From positions 1 to 9,933 of the forward strand of contig JAZODN010000069.1 of the NCBI GenBank assembly GCA_045597045.1: a stretch of 9,933 nt of DNA, given 5' to 3'. The stretch is from SIG588 sp045597045 (GTDB lineage: Bacteria > Bacillota > Clostridia > Oscillospirales > Acutalibacteraceae). Below the pieces are notes generated by a model. That model saw only the letters and a program-made list of their open reading frames with translations, was not told the origin of the DNA and made no database searches. Positions 1 through 6,564 of this stretch are shown here, piece after piece. Each line of letters opens with the position of its first letter. Positions within the stretch are counted from its first letter, which is position 1. The position numbers and the translations under genes were made by a program.

Positions 1-2061
1 CTTAGCACCGATCGCGAAGGCAACGTTGTCCTGAAGGGCATCGAAGGCGAAACCATCCCCTACAACGGTACCGATTACAAGTACACCGGTATCGCTGACT
101 GCACCGTCACCAACAACGATGACGGCACGGTCGTGTATGAGTTCAAGCTGCGCGAAGACCTGAAGTTCAGCGACGGCGACGCTCTGACGGCGGATGACGT
201 TATCTTCTCGATGTACGTCCTGTCCGACCCGACTTACGACGGCTCCAGCACCTTCTATGCTCAGCCCATCGTCGGTATGGAAGAGTATCGCAGCGGTATG
301 GACGCTCTGGCCAACCTGCTGTTGGCAGACGGCCCCGACAAGGAAAGCGAATTCTACACTGCTGAGCAGGCGACCTACTACTGGACCGCGTTCGAAGCGG
401 CCGGTCTGAAGTTCGCTACCGGCATTTTGGATGATATCATCGAAGAGTACGGCGAACAGTACGGTGTTTCCGACTATGCCGGCGCTGCGGCTCTGTGGGG
501 CTATGAAGTGGCTACCGCCGAGGAATTCTGGGCGGCAATGAAGACCAACTACGGTTATGACATCAGCTCCACCGGTATCGATTACGAAGCGTTCAACGAG
601 TCCATCGTGGACCTCATCAACGCGGAACTCGGCGACCGTGCGAACGAGTATGCCGCCGGTGTTGTCACCGGTGAATCCGCCGCGAACATCTCCGGTATCG
701 AAAAGACCGGCGAATACTCGCTGAAAGTTACCATGAGCAAGTTCGATGCTGTTGCTATCTATCAGCTCGGCCTCTCGGTTGCTCCTCTGCACTACTACGG
801 CTCGGTCGATGCTTACGACTATGCCAACAACAAGTTCGGCTTCACCAAGGGCGACCTGTCCGGCGTGAAGGCGAAGACCACCCAGCCTCTGGGTGCCGGC
901 CCCTACAAGTTCAAGAGCTTCGAAAACGGTGTTGTCACCTTCGTTGCGAACGAGAACTACTACAAGGGCTGCCCGAAGATCACCAACCTCCTGTTCAAAG
1001 AGACCTCCGCTACCGATAAGCTGGCGGGCGTGACCTCCGGCGCGTTCGACGTGACCGATCCCAACTTCGATACCGCGACCGTGGATACCATCAAGGAAAC
1101 CAACGGCGGCGAGTTGGTCGGCAACAAGATCACCACCAACACGGTGGATAACCTCGGTTACGGCTACCTCGGCATCAATGCCAACAACGTGAAGGTCGGC
1201 GAAGACAAGACCAGCGCTGAGTCCAAGAACCTGCGCAAGGCGTTCGCTACCCTGTTTGCTGTGTATCGTGACACCGCGATCAACTCCTACTACGGCGATC
1301 GCGCTTCCGTCATCCAGTATCCGATCTCCAACACTTCGTGGGCGGCTCCGAAGCCGGCTGACGAAGGCTATGCTCTGGCCTACTCCAAGGATGTCGACGG
1401 CAATGCCATCTACACCGCGGATATGACCGAAGAAGCGAAGTATGCTGCGGCGCTCCAGGCGACCATCGGCTTCCTGAAGGCTGCCGGCTACACCTGGGAT
1501 GAAGCTGCCGGTAAGTTTACCGCTGCTCCGGCCGGTGCGAAGATGACTTATGAGTTCATCATTCCTGCCGACGGTAAGGGCGACCACCCGAACTACGCGA
1601 TCCTGACGGATGCGAAAGCGGCTCTCGAGACCATTGGTATCACTCTCGAAATCAATGACCCCGCCGATTCCAACGTTCTGTGGGATAAGCTGGATGCGGG
1701 CGAGTGCGAGATGTGGTCCGCTGCTTGGGGCGCTACCGTGGACCCGGATATGTATCAGGTCTACTACAGCACCAACGCTGTGGGTCTGGGCGGCACCAAC
1801 TCCAACCACTATGCGATTGCAGACGATCAGCTCGACCAGTTGATCATGGATGCACGTGCTTCTTCGGATCGTACGTTCCGTAAGAACACCTACAAGACCT
1901 GCCTCGAGATCATCATGGATTGGGGCGTTGAGATTCCGTCCTATCAGCGTCAGAACGCTATCGTCTTCAGCACCGAGCGTGTGAAGATCAGCACCCTGAC
2001 TCCGGATATCACCACCTTCTGGGGCTGGATGAATGACATCGAGAAACTCGAGATGAACTAA
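1..2061 (+). CDS. oppA: Peptide ABC transporter substrate-binding protein (SBP family 5), 5'-truncated
   Basis: The reading frame is open from the first base, so the start codon, signal peptide and lipobox lie upstream of the window; 686 codons remain. Family-5 solute-binding hallmarks are visible: the segment YEFKLREDLKFSDGDALTADD (codons 46-66) and, further on, GAGPYKFKSF with the following ENYYKG. These proteins bind oligopeptides outside the membrane and deliver them to the OppBC channel. The C-terminal part (WSAAWGATVDPD onward) has the usual family ending, and the gene stops at TAA. About codons 101-229 form an extra acidic, aromatic-rich segment between the first domain and the ISGIEKTGEYSLKV strand; I do not recognise it from typical OppA. 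Lysine is mostly AAG, consistent with high expression. The gene is separated from oppB by a strong terminator. The family is certain; peptide rather than another substrate is inferred from the oppBCDF neighbours. Confidence 0.95.
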   Translation, partial: LSTDREGNVVLKGIEGETIPYNGTDYKYTGIADCTVTNNDDGTVVYEFKLREDLKFSDGDALTADDVIFSMYVLSDPTYDGSSTFYAQPIVGMEEYRSGMDALANLLLADGPDKESEFYTAEQATYYWTAFEAAGLKFATGILDDIIEEYGEQYGVSDYAGAAALWGYEVATAEEFWAAMKTNYGYDISSTGIDYEAFNESIVDLINAELGDRANEYAAGVVTGESAANISGIEKTGEYSLKVTMSKFDAVAIYQLGLSVAPLHYYGSVDAYDYANNKFGFTKGDLSGVKAKTTQPLGAGPYKFKSFENGVVTFVANENYYKGCPKITNLLFKETSATDKLAGVTSGAFDVTDPNFDTATVDTIKETNGGELVGNKITTNTVDNLGYGYLGINANNVKVGEDKTSAESKNLRKAFATLFAVYRDTAINSYYGDRASVIQYPISNTSWAAPKPADEGYALAYSKDVDGNAIYTADMTEEAKYAAALQATIGFLKAAGYTWDEAAGKFTAAPAGAKMTYEFIIPADGKGDHPNYAILTDAKAALETIGITLEINDPADSNVLWDKLDAGECEMWSAAWGATVDPDMYQVYYSTNAVGLGGTNSNHYAIADDQLDQLIMDARASSDRTFRKNTYKTCLEIIMDWGVEIPSYQRQNAIVFSTERVKISTLTPDITTFWGWMNDIEKLEMN

Positions 2062-2097
2062 TCTCTCCTCTCGTTTGTGATCGTTAAAACCTAAACG

Positions 2098-2147
2098 TCT
2101 TGCCGAGCACTGCCTTGGTGCAGTGCTCGGCAAGATTACGGTTTTTT
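2098..2147 (+). terminator. Intrinsic terminator/attenuator after oppA
   Basis: A perfect inverted repeat, CTTGCCGAGCACTGC (2099-2113) against GCAGTGCTCGGCAAG (2120-2134), has a 6-base loop CTTGGT and one further T-A pair outside. A run of six T follows at 2142-2147, seven bases past the stem. The offset T-tract suggests partial rather than complete termination. Placed between oppA and oppB, it would let the binding protein be made in excess, and the stem would protect the 3' end of the oppA transcript. Confidence 0.85.
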
Positions 2148-2151
2148 CACT

Positions 2152-2194
2152 TTGAGGAAGAGCAGACAAGCCGGCGCTTTCCGCTTTTCCTCAA
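2152..2194 (+). other. Second inverted repeat in the oppA-oppB leader
   Basis: TTGAGGAAGAG (2152-2162) can pair with CTTTTCCTCAA (2184-2194) with one G·T wobble, leaving a 21-base loop that itself contains a small AAGC/GCTT stem. No T-run follows, so it does not look like a terminator. The right arm ends inside an AAGGAG element (2193-2198), but no ATG, GTG or TTG lies at a suitable distance after that element. It may be a processing or stability element of the oppBCDF message; the function is a guess. Confidence 0.4.
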
Positions 2195-2227
2195 GGAGAA
2201 AGAACAAATTTTCATTTCTTCTTGAAT

Positions 2228-2246
2228 CCGGTGAAAACCGGTTTTT
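2228..2246 (+). other. Small GAAA-loop hairpin followed by five T, oppB leader
   Basis: CCGGT (2228-2232) and ACCGG (2237-2241) enclose a GAAA loop, a stable GNRA-type tetraloop, and are followed directly by TTTTT. The 5-bp stem is short for a terminator, but it could act as a weak attenuator. It lies upstream of the favoured oppB start. Confidence 0.35.
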
Positions 2247-2281
2247 CTGCTGTAATGCAGAACATCGAATATTCTAAGTCT

Positions 2282-2286
2282 GGGGG
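2282..2286 (+). promoter_or_regulatory. Ribosome binding site that decides the oppB start
   Basis: GGGGG lies 7 bases before the GTG at 2294. It can pair with the 16S anti-Shine-Dalgarno using a G·U pair. The in-frame TTG at 2222 and ATG at 2255 have no purine-rich site at proper spacing: the AAGGAG at 2193-2198 is 23 bases before 2222. Confidence 0.5.
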
Positions 2287-2293
2287 CAATCTC

Positions 2294-3283
2294 GTGTTTA
2301 AATTCATCGTGAAACGACTCTTATTGAGTGCCGTCATCCTCTTTTTCGTCATGTTCTTGGTCTACGCATTGATCTATTCTCTGCCGACCAGTTACACCGA
2401 AAAGACGGCGCGTCAGCTCGCAACCCAACCCGGCACACTGAAAAGCGCCGAACAATGGTTGAGTGAGCTGAATGCACAATACGGCTTGGACAAAGGCCTT
2501 ATCGGCGGTTTCTTCATTTGGTTGGGCAATGCAGTCAAGGGCGACTTTGGCGACAGCTGGAACTGGACCATTCCCGTTACCGAACAGTTTAACCGCACGA
2601 TTTGGTACAGTTTCATTCTGGGTGCGATCGCGTTTGTGATACAAACCGCCATTGCCATTCCTTTAGGTATCGTGGCAGCGAAAAAGCAATACAGTCTCAC
2701 CGACTATTCCGTCACGGTGGCTTCGCTCATCGGTATTTCGATGCCGACCTTCTTTGTCGCCACCATCTACAAACTGATTTTCGCGGTGAAACTCAACTTG
2801 GTGGAAATCAACGGCATGATCGGCCGTGACTTCCACAATTTGACCCCCTTCGGTCAGTTTATGGATATGGCTTCTCACTTCTTCATGCCTGCCCTCACAC
2901 TGGTGACGGTGGGTATCGGCGGCTTGATGCGTTACACCCGTACCAATACGCTGGAAGTGCTGAATGCGGATTACATCCGCACCGCCCGTGCAAAGGGCCT
3001 TTCGGAAAAGAAGGTCATCGGTTATCATGCATTCCGCAACACGTTGATTCCTATCGTTACCATTCTGGGTGGCTCGCTGCCCGGTCTTTTCAGCGGTGCG
3101 TTGATCACCGAAACGCTGTTTGCCATCCGCGGTATCGGTTACGCATCCTATCACTCGATGGTGAACGGCGACATTCCCTTTACCATGTTTTATCTTTCGT
3201 TTATGGCGATCCTGACGCTGCTCGGCACCTTGATCGCGGATATTTTGTACGCCGTGGTCGACCCGCGTGTGCGTGTGAACTAA
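2294..3283 (+). CDS. oppB: Peptide ABC transporter permease OppB
   Basis: This is one of the two membrane subunits of a peptide importer. From the GTG at 2294 it is 329 residues, normal for OppB/DppB, and begins MFKFIVKRLLLSAVILFF, the usual short basic N-terminus leading into the first membrane helix (about 9-28). Further helices are apparent near 104-128, 140-165, 195-214, 255-280 and 296-322. The binding-protein-dependent permease (EAA) loop is clear at about 226-259, with TARAKGLSEKKVIGYHAFRN, which docks on an ATPase subunit. The end, VVDPRVRVN, is typical of the family. The frame extends upstream to TTG 2222, giving 353 residues, but that adds 24 residues without family character, so I prefer 2294. 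The stop TAA overlaps the oppC ribosome binding site, and the gap to oppC is 13 bases, so the two are co-translated from one message. Confidence 0.93.
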   Translation: MFKFIVKRLLLSAVILFFVMFLVYALIYSLPTSYTEKTARQLATQPGTLKSAEQWLSELNAQYGLDKGLIGGFFIWLGNAVKGDFGDSWNWTIPVTEQFNRTIWYSFILGAIAFVIQTAIAIPLGIVAAKKQYSLTDYSVTVASLIGISMPTFFVATIYKLIFAVKLNLVEINGMIGRDFHNLTPFGQFMDMASHFFMPALTLVTVGIGGLMRYTRTNTLEVLNADYIRTARAKGLSEKKVIGYHAFRNTLIPIVTILGGSLPGLFSGALITETLFAIRGIGYASYHSMVNGDIPFTMFYLSFMAILTLLGTLIADILYAVVDPRVRVN

Positions 3284-3296
3284 GGAGGGCTGCTCG

Positions 3297-5330
3297 ATGA
3301 AAAACAATATCAACGAAGAGTTGAAGCGCCGCGAAGCGGCGGCAGCCGTTCAAAACGAGTCGGAAGAAATGACATTGGACAGCACCCAGCGTGTGAAGGT
3401 TCTCAGCCCCGGCAAACTGGTTGCCAAGCGTTTTATCCGTAACAAGCTGGCCGTGATCGGCACGGTCATTCTGACCATTATGTTCGCTTTTGCGTTCTTG
3501 GGTCCCCTTGTGTATCCCTATGGCCAGACCGAAAAATTCTACAAATTTGATGACCTGAACGTGAAATACGGCATTGTCAATCTTCGCACCGAATACGTCC
3601 CTGTGACGGTAGACGGTGAACTGGACATTCCCGTTTCGCTGAAGAACATGGTCAACTCCCACATCAAGCAGATGAAGGAAGCCGGTGAAACGGCGCGTAC
3701 CATCACGCAAAACGATGTGGACTATCAGCTGATTCAAGTGAATGAATACACCTACAAGCTGGATTTGACCGACCGTCACACGGTGGCAACCTATATGACC
3801 TCTATCCCCTACGGTACGTATAACAAGATCAACAAGACGGTCACCGGCGCACCTGAAGAACTTTCTGCAGCCGTACTCACTGCGATCGACAACGCCGTTA
3901 CCGCCAAACAAAACGAGGTGTCGGTGGAAGGCGCGACCTATTTGCTGACTGCGCAGAACAAGCTTTCCTACACTGTTCAAAAGGTGACGGATAAGCACAA
4001 CGGTGTCTTCACCTATCCCGAAGAGACGATGGATGAAGCGTTTGAGCAAGAGGTGCGTACCCATCTTGACGGCGGCTCCTTCACGATGAACGGCATCACC
4101 TACGTGGTGGAAGCCGGCGACACCGTTAAGGTTTTGGTGGATAACGGTCGCAAGACCGCATTGGCCTTCTCGAACTACGTGTTCGATTTGTATGACGTCA
4201 ACAACACCCTGTCGGAAGAATTTAAGGCAGCTGCCCTGCTGGCTGAAAACAACACCTTCACGGCAGACGGCGTGACCTATACCATCACCGAAAACGAAGG
4301 TGACCTTGTCATCATGAACGGCGACGTGGCCGTGGCAGAATTTTCCACCTATGCCGTGCGCCGTTACAGCGGTGAAGACAGCCTTTCCATTGAGTTTAAA
4401 GAAGCGGCCTCCGAAAAGGTTGCGGCCATGATGGCCAATAATGAGCGCAGCGGTTCCTTCTCCTTCCGCCTGCCGATGATCAACGCCGACGGCGAATACG
4501 AGAAGGATGAAAACGGCAACTTTACGATGGTAGATACCGCTATCACCGTAGAACGCTCTAACGAACATTACGTGCTCTCCTGCGAACAGAAGACCTTCTT
4601 GATCGACATTTACGGTGCTCCCTCTGCCGAGCACATCTTCGGCACCGACAGTGACGGCTACGACGTGCTCGCACGTATGATGTTCGGCGGTCGTGTTTCG
4701 CTATTGGTCGGTTTTGTGGTTGTTATTTTGGAAACCATCCTCGGCGTCATTATGGGCGGCATTGCCGGTTATTTCGGCGGCTGGGTGGACACACTGATTA
4801 TGCGTCTTGTGGATATCTTTAACTGTATTCCCTCAATGCCCATTTTGATCATCCTCGGCGCGTTCTTTGACGCAATGAAGATGACCCCCTACGTTCGATT
4901 GATATGGATGATGGCGGTACTCGGCATTCTCGGCTGGTCTGGCGTGGCGCGTTTGGTGCGCGGCCAAATTCTCTCACTGCGCGAGCAGGAGTTCATGGTG
5001 GCCACCGAAGCGTGCGGCCTGAGCGTCAGCAAGCGTATCTTCCGCCACCTGGTGCCCAACGTCATGCCGCAGTTGATCGTGACTGCAACGGCCGGTCTCG
5101 GCGGTGTTATCATCACCGAATCCACCCTCTCCTTCCTCGGCTTGGGTGTGAAGCATCCGTTGGCAACTTGGGGTACGATGATCAACTCGGCTACCGCCTC
5201 TTCGGAAACCATGATCAAATACACCTACATTTGGATCCCCGTCGGCTTGCTCATCTGCCTTACGGTTATTGCATTTAACTTCGTGGGCGACGGCTTGCGC
5301 GATGCGTTCGATCCCAAGATGAAGAGATAA
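3297..5330 (+). CDS. oppC: Peptide ABC transporter permease OppC with large repeat-containing extracytoplasmic insert
   Basis: This is the second membrane subunit. The ATG has AGGAGG (3283-3288) 8 bases upstream. The protein is 677 residues, about double the usual 280-340 of OppC. Residues 1-48 are a hydrophilic cytoplasmic tail, and 49-75 form the first membrane helix. The core resumes at about 441 with PSAEHIFGTDSDGYDVLAR, the conserved OppC/DppC motif. Membrane helices follow near 467-490, 511-527, 533-550, 587-610 and 643-664. The EAA loop is at about 565-595 (ATEACGLSVSKRIFRHLVPN), and the protein ends with GDGLRDAFDPKMKR, typical of the family. Residues about 76-440 are the insert, which topology places outside the membrane next to the substrate-binding protein. 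The frame is intact throughout, so this is a real domain gain and not a misread. Stop TAA; oppD starts 15 bases later. Confidence 0.93.
   Translation: MKNNINEELKRREAAAAVQNESEEMTLDSTQRVKVLSPGKLVAKRFIRNKLAVIGTVILTIMFAFAFLGPLVYPYGQTEKFYKFDDLNVKYGIVNLRTEYVPVTVDGELDIPVSLKNMVNSHIKQMKEAGETARTITQNDVDYQLIQVNEYTYKLDLTDRHTVATYMTSIPYGTYNKINKTVTGAPEELSAAVLTAIDNAVTAKQNEVSVEGATYLLTAQNKLSYTVQKVTDKHNGVFTYPEETMDEAFEQEVRTHLDGGSFTMNGITYVVEAGDTVKVLVDNGRKTALAFSNYVFDLYDVNNTLSEEFKAAALLAENNTFTADGVTYTITENEGDLVIMNGDVAVAEFSTYAVRRYSGEDSLSIEFKEAASEKVAAMMANNERSGSFSFRLPMINADGEYEKDENGNFTMVDTAITVERSNEHYVLSCEQKTFLIDIYGAPSAEHIFGTDSDGYDVLARMMFGGRVSLLVGFVVVILETILGVIMGGIAGYFGGWVDTLIMRLVDIFNCIPSMPILIILGAFFDAMKMTPYVRLIWMMAVLGILGWSGVARLVRGQILSLREQEFMVATEACGLSVSKRIFRHLVPNVMPQLIVTATAGLGGVIITESTLSFLGLGVKHPLATWGTMINSATASSETMIKYTYIWIPVGLLICLTVIAFNFVGDGLRDAFDPKMKR
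3636..4616 (+). repeat. Five degenerate tandem protein repeats inside OppC
   Basis: Aligning the insert by eye gives five units starting at OppC residues 114, 188, 244, 304 and 362 (bases 3636, 3858, 4026, 4206 and 4380). The middle units are 56-60 residues; the outer two are 74 and about 78. Each begins with an amphipathic helix (SLKNMVNSHIKQM, ELSAAVLTAIDNAV, TMDEAFEQEVRTHL, TLSEEFKAAALLAE, SLSIEFKEAASEKV). Units 2-4 then have a hairpin centred on G-[VAI]-T-Y (GATYLL, GITYVV, GVTYTI). Units 3 and 4 are closest, sharing an A-x-F-S-x-Y element. The pattern suggests a repeated helix-plus-strands module. The DNA itself is not repetitive, so the duplications are old. Confidence 0.7.
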
Positions 5331-5345
5331 GGAGGAGTCATACCA

Positions 5346-5771
5346 ATGGAAGCCAAAAAGAAGAATACCAAAAAATCCAGTTATATCTCCTCCCGTGAAT
5401 CCCGCCGCATTTCGGCATTCAATCGCAAACTGACCCGTAAACTGGAAAAGAAGCGCAACGATGCCAAAACCGATCCTGCCAAATATATGACCACCATGCA
5501 GGATCAAAACAACGTGGTGGAGATCGACAACCTGTGCACCTATTTCTTTACCGATATCGGTACTGTGCGCGCAGTAGACGGCGTGTCCTTCAACATTCCG
5601 AAGTGTTCCACCGTCGGCGTGGTGGGCGAATCCGGCTGCGGCAAGAGCGTGACATCGCTCTCGCTGATGCAGTTGGTGCAACGTCCCAGCGGCCAGGTGG
5701 TTTCGGGCGAGATCCGCTTCAACATGGGCGACGGCACCGCCTACAACATCGTGAACACCCCCACCAGCTAG
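5346..5771 (+). CDS. oppD: Peptide ABC transporter ATPase OppD, N-terminal part up to in-frame TAG
   Basis: The ATG is preceded by GGAGGAG (5331-5337) at good spacing, 15 bases after oppC. The 141 residues cover a basic N-terminal extension (about 1-55, rich in Lys and Arg) that typical OppD lacks, then the start of the nucleotide-binding domain: VVEIDNLCTYFFTD with an aromatic A-loop region (about 57-70), the Walker A motif GESGCGKS at 94-101, and the strand GEIRF (121-125). A TAG at codon 142 then ends the frame, before the Q-loop. The next codon continues in the same frame with the rest of OppD. Read through, the protein would be 397 residues with one unknown residue, of which about 340 are the normal OppD length. 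On its own this piece could not hydrolyse ATP. It may be a nonsense-mutated gene, a read-through product, half of a split ATPase, or a sequencing error. Confidence 0.85.
   Translation: MEAKKKNTKKSSYISSRESRRISAFNRKLTRKLEKKRNDAKTDPAKYMTTMQDQNNVVEIDNLCTYFFTDIGTVRAVDGVSFNIPKCSTVGVVGESGCGKSVTSLSLMQLVQRPSGQVVSGEIRFNMGDGTAYNIVNTPTS
5769..5771 (+). other. In-frame amber (TAG) codon interrupting oppD
   Basis: The codons around it read Thr-Pro-Thr-Ser-TAG-Met-Met-Lys-Ile-Arg-Gly-Asn. In intact OppD proteins the Met/Arg-x-IRGN stretch is normally preceded without a break by a variable acidic or Gln-containing helix, so the TAG occupies one ordinary residue position. No base is gained or lost. TAG is one transition from CAG (Gln). 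No other gene in the window ends in TAG: the other stops are TAA (oppA, oppB, oppC, oppF, M3 peptidase) and TGA (oppD end, small membrane protein). Confidence 0.9.
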
Positions 5772-6539
5772 ATGATGAAGATCCGCGGCAATAAGATGTC
5801 CATGATCTTCCAGGAACCGATGACCAGTTTGAACCCTGTGTTCCGCATCGGTGCGCAGGTGGACGAGGTAATTCAGCTGCACAACCCGAACATGAGCAAA
5901 GAAGACGTAAAAGCGCGCACACTCGAAATGTTGGAACTGGTTGGCATTGCCAACAAAGAGGGTGTGTACTCCATGTTCCCACACGAACTCTCGGGCGGTA
6001 TGCGGCAGCGTATTATGATTGCCATTGCACTGGCGTGCAATCCTCAGCTGATTATTGCCGACGAACCGACCACGGCGCTGGACGTGACCATTCAGGCACA
6101 GATCTTGGATCTGTTGCGCGAACTGAAGGATAAGATCAACAGTTCCATCATGCTCATCACCCACGACCTCGGCGTGGTGGCCAGCATGGCGGATTACGTG
6201 GTGGTTATGTATGCCGGCCGTGTGGTCGAAGCAGGTACTGCCGCTGAAATCTTCCACAATCCTTGCCATCCTTACACCATCGGTTTGATGAAATCCAAGC
6301 CGGTTGTCGGTAAGAAGGTGGATGCACTTTACAACATCCCCGGCAGCGTTCCGAACCCCGTGAACATGCCCAACTACTGTTATTTCCGCGATCGTTGCGA
6401 ATATTGCACCGAACAGTGCCGCGGCGACTATCCGCCCAACATTCGCATCAGCGACACGCACATTGTCTCCTGCTATCGCTTCTTTGAAGAGGGAACCGTG
6501 ATCGGGTATCCCAAGCAGGCAGATTTGAACGCCCTGTGA
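5772..6539 (+). CDS. oppD: Peptide ABC transporter ATPase OppD, C-terminal part after in-frame TAG
   Basis: This is the continuation of oppD in the same frame: 255 residues from the ATG that directly abuts the TAG. It contains the Q-loop (MIFQEPMTSLNP, Gln 14), signature LSGGMRQR (73-80), Walker B LIIADEP (93-99, catalytic Glu 98), D-loop ALD (102-104) and switch His 131 in LITHDLGVV. The oligopeptide-transporter C-terminal domain follows (HPYTIGLM onward), with cysteines at 203, 209, 212, 216 and 234; the spacing matches the cluster that binds a [4Fe-4S] centre in known DppD-type ATPases. Nothing is missing or degraded. There is no Shine-Dalgarno sequence before ATG 5772, so separate synthesis would depend on re-initiation after the TAG. 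Stop TGA; oppF begins 25 bases later. Confidence 0.85.
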   Translation: MMKIRGNKMSMIFQEPMTSLNPVFRIGAQVDEVIQLHNPNMSKEDVKARTLEMLELVGIANKEGVYSMFPHELSGGMRQRIMIAIALACNPQLIIADEPTTALDVTIQAQILDLLRELKDKINSSIMLITHDLGVVASMADYVVVMYAGRVVEAGTAAEIFHNPCHPYTIGLMKSKPVVGKKVDALYNIPGSVPNPVNMPNYCYFRDRCEYCTEQCRGDYPPNIRISDTHIVSCYRFFEEGTVIGYPKQADLNAL

Positions 6540-6564
6540 TCTCACGGAAAGGAGTTGGCGTATT

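Noticed and set aside
2222..2293. Upstream extension of oppB from the TTG at 2222
   Set aside because: No ribosome binding site at proper spacing; the 24 added residues are unlike OppB N-termini and would be encoded across the GAAA hairpin. GTG 2294 gives a normal OppB start.
3201..4634. Long open frame of 477 codons on the minus strand, opposite oppC
   Set aside because: It lies wholly antisense to well-supported oppB/oppC codons and its translation is low-complexity (rich in His, Val, Gly and Arg) with no motif. It is open because the sense genes avoid TTA, CTA and TCA codons.
5769..5771. Pyrrolysine insertion at the oppD TAG
   Set aside because: Pyrrolysine is known mainly from methylamine methyltransferases and a few other enzymes. 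An ATPase linker position gives no reason for it, and no pyl gene is in the window. General suppression or mutation is simpler.
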